DNA from: Salaquimonas sp.
GTDB lineage: Bacteria > Pseudomonadota > Alphaproteobacteria > Rhizobiales > Rhizobiaceae
DNA length: 6,766 nucleotides
NCBI GenBank assembly: GCA_024639745.1
Contig: JAHEHW010000095.1
Span: forward strand, 1 to 6,766
Direction of reading: 5' to 3'
The position numbers were made by a program, and so were the translations under genes. The notes beneath the pieces were generated by a model. The model did no database searches and was not told where the DNA came from. It was given only the letters and a program-made list of their open reading frames with translations. This document shows, one piece after another, positions 1 through 5,379 of the stretch (within the stretch, counting starts at the first letter, position 1; each line of letters begins with the position of its first letter).

Positions 1-98
1 CAGGTCTTCTTCGCGATTGTGCGGATACTCCGTTTATCGAGACAAGAACACACGCTTTGGCCAGGGATCGATTGATTGAGATCAAATCCGCTCAGTAA
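1..98 (+). CDS. Possible 3' end of an upstream gene (partial, unrecognised)
   Basis: Reading from base 3, this frame is open for 31 codons to a TAA at 96-98 and ends ...ALARDRLIEIKSAQ. The mixed charged/hydrophobic composition is what one would expect of the C-terminal helix of a soluble protein, for example a regulator, but I recognise no family. Two other frames are also open over much of this short stretch (plus frame 1 to a TGA at 73-75, and a minus frame over 1-107), so the coding call rests only on composition. If real, it is co-directional with the membrane protein gene at 213. Low confidence. Confidence 0.3.
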   Translation, partial: GLLRDCADTPFIETRTHALARDRLIEIKSAQ

Positions 99-212
99 AT
101 CAATCTCCGCGCCTGATTAGAATTTTTTACCCATGATTCTTTGCCTTATCCCTTTCCAAATCGGATCGATTAGCAAAGATTGTCATCGAAAGCGTTCCAC
201 GGAGCCTGATTA
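99..212 (+). promoter_or_regulatory. Leader region of the DMT gene, with small repeats
   Basis: This non-coding stretch precedes the ATG at 213. It contains a T run at 123-128, a TAGAAT (118-123) that resembles a -10 but has no convincing -35, and a small perfect inverted repeat AATCG-GAT-CGATT (159-171). The 9-mer GGATCGATT at 163-171 also occurs at 65-73. An AT-rich hairpin could form between 70-77 and 98-105, but no U tract follows it directly. The ribosome binding site is GGAG at 201-204, eight bases before the ATG. A promoter is expected here, but I cannot place it with confidence. Confidence 0.3.
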
Positions 213-656
213 ATGTCCGCCAATCTCATTTCTTTCATTACCGTCATTATCGCAGGCGCCGCCATCGCAATGCAGGCTCCGATAAATAGCGCCCTTGGGG
301 CAACTGCAGGCAGCAATCTTTTTGCGGCGACAGCTTCATTTCTGATCGGAACCGTTTGCCTGTTGCTATTATTCATGGGATCGGGCGCGTTTCCGGCCCG
401 CGAGACATTACTTTCCGTTCCCTGGTGGATGTGGACCGGCGGATTGCTCGGCGCTTTCTATGTCTGGGCGGCGCTTTCGAATGTCCAAAGCATCGGCGTG
501 CTAAGCCTCGTAGCGGCCGTCATGCTTGGGCAACTCGCTGCTGCGCTTACGCTCGACGCGATAGGTTTCGGAAATCTCCAGACACACGACATCAGCTGGC
601 AACGCATCCTTTCCGTATTCCTCGTGGGCGGAGGTCTCATCCTCTCCCGTTACTGA
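213..656 (+). CDS. DMT-superfamily membrane protein, YdcZ (DUF606) type
   Basis: This is a small integral inner-membrane protein of 147 aa, close to the usual length of the single-module YdcZ/DUF606 branch of the drug/metabolite transporter superfamily. Five hydrophobic segments are visible at about residues 5-25, 35-57, 70-90, 93-115 and 129-146. The first ends in the family-like AIAMQAPINSALG, in which a small-residue helix runs into Q-x-P-x-N. The start at 213 is supported by GGAG at 201-204. Family members act as small-molecule or drug transporters, but the substrate cannot be read from sequence. It lies 128 bases before the binding-protein gene, which has its own promoter-like sequence, so it need not belong to the import operon. 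It could be a partner permease or exporter for a related compound, but that is inference. The family call is fairly secure; the function is open. Confidence 0.85.
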   Translation: MSANLISFITVIIAGAAIAMQAPINSALGATAGSNLFAATASFLIGTVCLLLLFMGSGAFPARETLLSVPWWMWTGGLLGAFYVWAALSNVQSIGVLSLVAAVMLGQLAAALTLDAIGFGNLQTHDISWQRILSVFLVGGGLILSRY

Positions 657-697
657 ACCGCAGCTATCCGCCGGTTGTTAAATAGGCCGATTCCCGA

Positions 698-726
698 TTG
701 CCAGTCCCGCCTAATCATTTTACCAT
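698..726 (+). promoter_or_regulatory. Candidate sigma70 promoter of the importer-deaminase operon
   Basis: TTGCCA (698-703) matches the -35 consensus at five of six positions. After a 17-base spacer, TACCAT (721-726) matches the -10 at four of six, including both conserved ends. Transcription would start near 732-735, about 50 bases before the binding-protein ATG. The -35 overlaps a tandem CCGATT pair (687-692 and 694-699). TTATAT at 738-743 is a closer -10 match but has no good -35. Confidence 0.5.
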
Positions 727-735
727 CTGGTCAAA
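718..735. promoter_or_regulatory. Palindromic operator candidate over the -10/start site
   Basis: TTTTACCA (718-725) and TGGTCAAA (728-735) form an inverted repeat, seven of eight positions paired, around a two-base centre. The core ACCA-TC-TGGT is perfect. It covers the proposed -10 and predicted transcription start, where a dimeric repressor would block initiation. The half-site size and symmetry suit a helix-turn-helix dimer (GntR- or LacI-like, for instance), but no regulator gene is complete in the window, so the binding protein is unknown. Confidence 0.45.
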
Positions 736-784
736 TCTTATATGCGGCAACCTCCCCACTCAGCCTCAATGAAAGGATCCAAAT

Positions 785-1813
785 ATGAGCGGCAACAAGT
801 CCCTACCCGCCCACTTCTCACGGCGCAGATTGCTTAAGACCACAGCAGCGGCCTCGGCTATGCTCGCAATGCCCGGCATTGTCGGCGGCGCCCGCGCAGC
901 AGCGCTGAAAGTAGCAGCGATCTATACCGTGCCGGTCGAGCAGCAATGGGTGAGCCGTATCCACAAGGCTGCCAATGCCGCGGTTGAGCGCGGCGATATC
1001 GAGTATGTGTTCTCCGAAAGCACATCGAACAACGACTACGAACGCGTCATGCGCGAATATTCCGAAGCCGGTCACGATCTGATCATTGGAGAGGTTTTCG
1101 CGGTTGAAGACGCCGCCCGGCAGGTCGCGATGGATTATCCCGATCAGGCATTCCTGATGGGATCATCGTTCAAACCACAGGACGACACCCCCAATTTCGC
1201 AGTTTTCGACAACTATATTCAAGACGCATCTTATCTCAGCGGAATCATTGCGGGCGCGATGACGGAAAATGCGAATATCGGCATGGTCGGAGGGTTCCCG
1301 ATCCCCGAAGTGAACCGCCTGATGCACGCCTTCATGGCGGGTGTTAAAGAGATGAAGCCCGACGCCACATTCCAGGTTGCATTCATCGGCTCTTGGTTCG
1401 ACCCGCCAAAAGCGAAGGAAACCGCATTCGCCCAAATCGATGCCGGCGCGGACCTTCTTTACGCTGAGCGTTTCGGTGTATCCGACGCCGCTAAGGAACG
1501 CGGCATCCTGTCAGTAGGTAATGTTATCGACACCCAAGCGGATTATCCTGAAACGGTCGTCGCCTCTGCGCTGTGGCATTTTGAGCCAACTCTTGATACG
1601 GCAATCACCAAGGTCAAGGAAGGATCTTTCAAAGCTGAGGATTACGGGATCTATTCCTTCATGAAATATGGCGGCTGCTCCCTCGCGCCGCTTGGCACAT
1701 TCGAGGGTAAAGTGCCAGATGAAGCGATGAAGCTCGTCGCCGAGCGGGAAGCTGCTATCAAGGACGGCAGCTTCGTGGTTGAGATAAACGACGAAGAACC
1801 GAAGTCCAGCTGA
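785..1813 (+). CDS. BMP-family ABC importer substrate-binding protein, Tat-exported
   Basis: This 342-aa periplasmic ligand receptor belongs to the BMP/PnrA family (PF02608, COG1744), whose characterised members bind nucleosides or related purines and pyrimidines. The N-terminus carries a twin-arginine motif SRRRLLK (residues 12-18), a hydrophobic stretch (about 19-35) and an A-R-A cleavage site before Ala39, so the protein should be exported folded through Tat. The mature part starts KVAAIYTVPVEQQWV. Family landmarks follow: DNYIQDASYLSGIIAG (142-157), the I-G-M-V-G strand (165-169), GSWFDPPKAKETA (202-214) and GADLLYAERFG (221-231). There is no lipobox cysteine, unlike many Gram-positive and spirochete BMP lipoproteins. 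The start is supported by AAAGGA at 772-777, seven bases before the ATG. It is the first gene of the import operon and lies just upstream of its ATPase. The family is secure; the ligand is inferred from the downstream deaminase (cytosine-like base, possibly 5-methylcytosine), with a nucleoside as the alternative. Confidence 0.92.
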   Translation: MSGNKSLPAHFSRRRLLKTTAAASAMLAMPGIVGGARAAALKVAAIYTVPVEQQWVSRIHKAANAAVERGDIEYVFSESTSNNDYERVMREYSEAGHDLIIGEVFAVEDAARQVAMDYPDQAFLMGSSFKPQDDTPNFAVFDNYIQDASYLSGIIAGAMTENANIGMVGGFPIPEVNRLMHAFMAGVKEMKPDATFQVAFIGSWFDPPKAKETAFAQIDAGADLLYAERFGVSDAAKERGILSVGNVIDTQADYPETVVASALWHFEPTLDTAITKVKEGSFKAEDYGIYSFMKYGGCSLAPLGTFEGKVPDEAMKLVAEREAAIKDGSFVVEINDEEPKSS

Positions 1814-1824
1814 CGCGCCGCGCT

Positions 1825-3396
1825 ATGGCGATCATGAAAAAAGACGAGGCGGAGCCTGTTCTCCGCCTCGATGGCATCAGTATCCGCTTTGGCGATGTCG
1901 TGGCGAACGACAATATTTCGTTCGAACTGAAAGAAGGCGAGATCGTCGCGCTTCTCGGCGAGAACGGCGCTGGCAAAACCTCGCTCATGAATATCCTGTT
2001 CGGCCACTATGTTGCCGATAGTGGGACCGTACAAGCATTCGGAAACAGCCTGCCCCCAGGTGACCCCGCAGCGGCACTGACTGCCGGCATTGGCATGGTG
2101 CACCAGCATTTCACGCTGGCCGACCAGATGAGCGTTCTTGAAAATATTATCCTTGGAACCGAGCCTCTGTTTTCGCTCCGACAAAACCGCGCGGCAGCAC
2201 GAAAGCGGATAAAAAGTCTATCAACCGATTTCGGTCTACAGGTTGATCCGGACTCCGCAATCACGGATCTCTCCGTCGGGGAAAGGCAACGCGTTGAGAT
2301 TCTGAAAGCGCTCTATCGCGATGTTCGCATTCTCATCTTGGACGAACCCACGGCTGTTCTCACGCCGGGGGAAACCGAGGCACTGTTCGCAACCTTACAC
2401 AAACTGGTAGCTAACGGCCTTTCGATCATTTTCATTTCCCACAAGCTCCATGAGGTCCTGGCGGTCAGCGACCGCGTTATCGTGTTGCGCGGCGGCAAAC
2501 TCGTAAAGACTGTTCCAACCGGCACGGCGACGCGTAGCCAGCTCGCCGGTCTGATGATGGGCGCTGAATTGGAAGAAACCGAATTCCCGGGCGGCGAGCC
2601 GCGCTCGGTCATGTTGGAGCTCTCCAGTATTACGACACAACGTTCGCCCGGGCGTCCTGCCCTGGACGGAATTGAGCTCAGGCTTTCAGCTGGCGAAATA
2701 ACGGGCGTTGCCGGCGTTTCCGGCAATGGGCAGGCAACCCTCGCCGCGATTATTGAAGGTGGCCAGAGACCGGATAAGGGTACAATCCTGATCAACGGTG
2801 AGCCGCAAGAAGGTTGGTCGGCAAGACGCGCGCTCGCCTGTAATATCGGCCGTATCCCGGAGGATCGCCATGCGATCGGCATGATCGGTGAAATGACCGT
2901 TACGGAGAATGTGATCTCAGAAAGATATGGCTCGGATCGCTTCAGCCGCTACGGAATTCTGGACCAACGCGCCTGCGAAGAATTCGCCGAAGCGATCATC
3001 CGTGATTACGATGTAAAATGCCCGTCACCGGATATTCGCGTTCGCCTTCTGTCAGGCGGCAACATGCAAAAACTAATTCTCGCGCGCGCCTTCGATGGCA
3101 ACCCGGAAATTATTCTCGCCAACCAACCAACACGCGGTCTCGATATCGGCGCAGTCAATTACGTGCACCGCAAGCTCATTGAAGCGCGTGACAAAGGCGC
3201 CGCCATTCTCCTCATTTCCGAAGACCTGGACGAAATACGGGCCCTGTCGGACCGGATCGTCGTGATGTCGAAAGGGCGCCTGTCGCCACCATCCGCACGC
3301 GGAGAACTCTCGATTGCCGAGCTTGGCGAACGCATGGCTGGCCGCGGCGATGTCTGGGAAGATCAAAAAAGCGGAGGCGGAAAATATGCGGCTTGA
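1825..3396 (+). CDS. Double-domain ABC importer ATPase (BMP/nucleoside type)
   Basis: This is the energy-coupling subunit of the importer, 523 aa with two fused ATPase domains as in RbsA- and YufO-like proteins. Domain 1 is canonical: Walker A GENGAGKT (45-52), Q-loop Gln94, signature LSVGERQ (149-155), Walker B ILILDEP (169-175) and switch His206. Domain 2 has an intact signature LSGGNMQK (409-416), but its Walker A is GVSGNGQA (297-304) with Gln for Lys, Walker B reads LANQPTRGLD with Asn433-Gln434 where Asp-Glu is usual, and the switch His is Glu466. Only one of the two composite sites is therefore likely to hydrolyse ATP. A degenerate second domain is common in this family. The start at 1825 lies 11 bases after the binding-protein stop and has no visible Shine-Dalgarno; a second in-frame ATG is at 1834. 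Codons 7-16 form a strong hairpin. The 3' end overlaps the next gene by 11 bases. Confidence 0.95.
   Translation: MAIMKKDEAEPVLRLDGISIRFGDVVANDNISFELKEGEIVALLGENGAGKTSLMNILFGHYVADSGTVQAFGNSLPPGDPAAALTAGIGMVHQHFTLADQMSVLENIILGTEPLFSLRQNRAAARKRIKSLSTDFGLQVDPDSAITDLSVGERQRVEILKALYRDVRILILDEPTAVLTPGETEALFATLHKLVANGLSIIFISHKLHEVLAVSDRVIVLRGGKLVKTVPTGTATRSQLAGLMMGAELEETEFPGGEPRSVMLELSSITTQRSPGRPALDGIELRLSAGEITGVAGVSGNGQATLAAIIEGGQRPDKGTILINGEPQEGWSARRALACNIGRIPEDRHAIGMIGEMTVTENVISERYGSDRFSRYGILDQRACEEFAEAIIRDYDVKCPSPDIRVRLLSGGNMQKLILARAFDGNPEIILANQPTRGLDIGAVNYVHRKLIEARDKGAAILLISEDLDEIRALSDRIVVMSKGRLSPPSARGELSIAELGERMAGRGDVWEDQKSGGGKYAA
1845..1870 (+). other. Perfect 10-bp GC-rich stem-loop at the start of the ATPase gene
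   Basis: CGAGGCGGAG (1845-1854) pairs perfectly with CTCCGCCTCG (1861-1870) around the loop CCTGTT. It begins 20 bases after the ATPase ATG, inside its coding region and 32 bases after the binding-protein stop. No T tract follows, so it is not a classical intrinsic terminator. In the mRNA it could block decay into the binding-protein message from the 3' side or slow translation of the ATPase. Both would favour excess binding protein, as in malE-malF. The structure is seen in the sequence; the role is inferred. Confidence 0.55.
3373..3377 (+). promoter_or_regulatory. Ribosome binding site that fixes the first permease start
   Basis: GGAGG lies eight bases before the ATG at 3386, inside the 3' end of the ATPase gene. 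This supports 3386 over the in-frame ATG at 3314, which would overlap the ATPase by 83 bases and add a polar 24-residue tail that permeases of this family do not need. Confidence 0.75.
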
Positions 3397-4435
3397 ACCG
3401 CGTGAAACACAGTCCGCAGCAATGACACTCGCTTATCCGGTAGGAGCAATCGCGACAACGCTCGTCATTGCCAGCATCCTGGTCATGCTTGCGGGCGCTT
3501 CGCCCTTCAACGTCTTCTGGCTCGTTCTCAAAGGCGCTGCCGGATCGCAATTCGCTCTCATTGAAACACTGACCCGGGCCACGCCGCTGATATTCACCGG
3601 ACTGGCTGTCGCCGTCGCCTTCAGAGCAAGACTTTGGAATATCGGCGCCGAAGCGCAGCTTTATATCGGGGCGGTCATTACCGTTGTGCTCGGAACGGGG
3701 GCGCTCCCTCTCCCCTCGGCCATCCTGATTCCCGTTCTGACCGCAAGTGTGCTTCTTGGCGGCGCATTAGTGTTGCTCGGCCCTGCATTCCTCAAAATTC
3801 AATTTGGCGTAGACGAAGTCGTCACGACCCTGCTGCTGAATTTCATCGTCCTGCTGTTCGTCTCCATGTTGCTGGAAGGTGCCCTGAAAGATCCGATGGG
3901 TCTCGGCTGGCCCCAGTCGAAGCGCGTGATAGCCGAGGCGCAATTGCCGCGACTGATACAGGGCAAGCGTCTTCATTTCGGATTTATCCTGGCACTGGCT
4001 TCGGCCATGATAACCTGGTTCATCATGAAAAAATCGACGCTTGGCTATGAGATGCGGGCAGTTGGTCACAATCCGCAGGCTGCCGCCTTTGCGGGCATTC
4101 CGGTTAACCGCGTCCTGATCAAGACAGCCTTGCTCTCCGGCGGCCTTGCATCGCTGGCGGGTTACTCGGAGGTCGCTGGCCTGAAGGGCAATCTGACGCT
4201 CGATCTGTCACCCGGATATGGCTACACCGGCATCGTCGTTGCCATGCTGGCCATGCTTAATCCGGCAGGGGTCGTCGCGGCGGCAATATTCGTTGCGGGT
4301 ATTTTCGTCGGGGCCGATGCAATGAGCCGTGCAACCAATGTCCCGAGCTATATCGCCGAAGTTATGGTCGCAACGGCGCTTCTCACAATGGTCACAGCAA
4401 TCATGCTGTCGCGTTACCGGATAAAGTGGAGGTAA
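3386..4435 (+). CDS. ABC importer permease 1 (BPD_transp_2, YufP type)
   Basis: This is one of two inner-membrane subunits forming the importer channel, 349 aa in the BPD_transp_2 family (PF02653). After a short polar N-terminus there are many hydrophobic segments, roughly at residues 19-38, 67-80, 92-107, 110-132, 146-165, 198-214, 246-262, 281-291, 294-312 and 323-342. Features typical of the BMP-system permease are ARLWNIGAEAQLYIGA (81-96), FGVDEVVTTLLLNFI (140-154) and the cytoplasmic coupling loop YEMRAVGHNPQAAAFAGI (221-238), which should dock on the ATPase. It starts within the last codons of the ATPase gene (11-base overlap) and its TAA shares one base with the ATG of the second permease. 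This indicates translational coupling and matched subunit amounts. The pairing of two different permeases with one double ATPase is standard for this family. Confidence 0.93.
   Translation: MRLEPRETQSAAMTLAYPVGAIATTLVIASILVMLAGASPFNVFWLVLKGAAGSQFALIETLTRATPLIFTGLAVAVAFRARLWNIGAEAQLYIGAVITVVLGTGALPLPSAILIPVLTASVLLGGALVLLGPAFLKIQFGVDEVVTTLLLNFIVLLFVSMLLEGALKDPMGLGWPQSKRVIAEAQLPRLIQGKRLHFGFILALASAMITWFIMKKSTLGYEMRAVGHNPQAAAFAGIPVNRVLIKTALLSGGLASLAGYSEVAGLKGNLTLDLSPGYGYTGIVVAMLAMLNPAGVVAAAIFVAGIFVGADAMSRATNVPSYIAEVMVATALLTMVTAIMLSRYRIKWR
4428..4432 (+). promoter_or_regulatory. Ribosome binding site with ambiguous start for the second permease
   Basis: GGAGG lies only two bases before the ATG at 4435 (a TAATG junction with the previous stop), which is closer than usual, but five bases before an in-frame GTG at 4438. 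An in-frame GTG at 4426 lies upstream of the site. GTGGAGG is repeated at 4426-4432 and 4438-4444. The true start could be the GTG at 4438, giving VEAFEIL..., rather than the ATG. Confidence 0.45.
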
Positions 4436-5379
4436 TGGTGGAGGCATTTGAAATACTCCTGAATGCCTCTTTCTGGGTTGCAGCGATTCGCATCGCTTCA
4501 CCCCTGATTTTCGCAACCATGGGCGAACTGATCAGCGAGCGCGCTGGCGTTCTCAATCTCGGCATCGAAGGAATCATGACCGTTGGCGCTTTTGTGGGAT
4601 GGTTCACGGTCTATGCCGGCGGTGGCCTGTGGTTCGGGGTCTGCGCAGCGGCGCTTGCCGGAGCGGCTTTCGGCCTGCTGCATGGTTTTCTGACAGTGCC
4701 GCTGGGCCTTTCTCAACACGTTACGGGCATTGGCATCACATTGCTTGCGACAAGCCTGACCTATTTTTCCTATCGGTTATTGCTGCCTGAAGTAACCTCG
4801 CCGCCTAAAATCGAAGCATTCGCGCCCTTCGCGATTCCGGTCCTTTCAGATATTCCGCTGATTGGCCCTGCCCTGTTTGCGCAGACGCCGCTGACCTATC
4901 TCGCGTTTATTACCGTCGGCATCGTCGCCTGGGGACTTTACCGGACACCAGCTGGCCTTGCCGTTCGGGTGGTCGGCGAAAACCCCGCAGCCGTAGAGGC
5001 GCAAGGCATAAGCGTAACGCTGATCCGAATGGCAGCAGTAGCCACCGGCTCTGCCCTCATGGCCATCGGCGGGGCATTCCTGACCATGTCGGCCTTCAAC
5101 TCTTTCTTCTTCGAGATGATCAACGGGCGCGGCTGGATTTGCATTGCGCTTGTGGTGTTCGGGTCCTGGCGGCCCGGGAAAGCGCTTCTTGGCGCCATCC
5201 TGTTTGCCGCCTTCGATGCTTATCAGATCAGATTGCAGCAGGTCGCGGGCGACCTTGTGCCTTATCAGGTATTCCTGATGTTGCCTTATATTCTCTCGAT
5301 CTTGGCGCTGATCGCCGTCGCAAGACGCGCGACATACCCAAAGGCGCTGATGATACCCTACCAGAAGGGGGAAAGATGA
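4435..5379 (+). CDS. ABC importer permease 2 (BPD_transp_2, YufQ type)
   Basis: This is the second channel subunit, 314 aa from the ATG at 4435 (313 if the GTG at 4438 is used). It is shorter than permease 1, as usual for this pair. Diagnostic stretches are ERAGVLNLGIEGIMTVGAF (35-53), which is strongly conserved in this subunit, HVTGIGITLLATSLTYF (95-111), the coupling loop LAVRVVGENPAAVEAQGI (175-192) and GRGWICIALVVFGSWRPG (231-248). Hydrophobic segments span about 11-31, 45-60, 64-90, 97-115, 152-169, 196-221, 233-244, 250-262 and 277-297. The C-terminus is short and basic. The gene is joined to permease 1 by a one-base stop/start overlap and to the deaminase by an ATGA overlap (5376-5379). 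Permease, transporter and enzyme should therefore be translated together, which ties the imported substrate to the deaminase. Confidence 0.93.
   Translation: MVEAFEILLNASFWVAAIRIASPLIFATMGELISERAGVLNLGIEGIMTVGAFVGWFTVYAGGGLWFGVCAAALAGAAFGLLHGFLTVPLGLSQHVTGIGITLLATSLTYFSYRLLLPEVTSPPKIEAFAPFAIPVLSDIPLIGPALFAQTPLTYLAFITVGIVAWGLYRTPAGLAVRVVGENPAAVEAQGISVTLIRMAAVATGSALMAIGGAFLTMSAFNSFFFEMINGRGWICIALVVFGSWRPGKALLGAILFAAFDAYQIRLQQVAGDLVPYQVFLMLPYILSILALIAVARRATYPKALMIPYQKGER

Noticed and set aside
123..128. T run as part of an intrinsic terminator
   Set aside because: The only nearby stem (70-77 with 98-105) is AT-rich and ends 17 bases before the T run.
656..683. Hairpin AACCG/CGGTT as a terminator after the DMT gene
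   Set aside because: The stem is only five bases with a long loop and no T tract, too weak to call.
356..685. Plus-strand frame of 109 codons overlapping the DMT gene
   Set aside because: It is a +2-shifted frame within the hydrophobic DMT gene, very Arg-rich and without a ribosome binding site.
657..784. Riboswitch ahead of the binding-protein gene
   Set aside because: The leader after the predicted transcription start is only about 50 bases, and I see no purine, PreQ1 or other known aptamer fold.
1651..2184. Minus-strand open frame of 177 codons
   Set aside because: It lies opposite the binding-protein end and the conserved ATPase domain 1. It is rich in His, Arg and Cys and shows no recognisable domain.
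2313..2882. Minus-strand open frame of 189 codons
   Set aside because: It is the antisense of the ATPase signature and Walker B regions. Its Pro/Ser/Arg-rich composition is typical of a shadow frame.
3314..3385. Longer N-terminus for permease 1 from the ATG at 3314
   Set aside because: It would overlap the ATPase gene by 83 bases, while GGAGG eight bases before 3386 gives a clear start.
5139..5375. Longer N-terminus for the deaminase from 5139
   Set aside because: These 79 codons run out of frame through permease 2 and have no domain. The ATGA overlap at 5376 gives a protein of CodA length.
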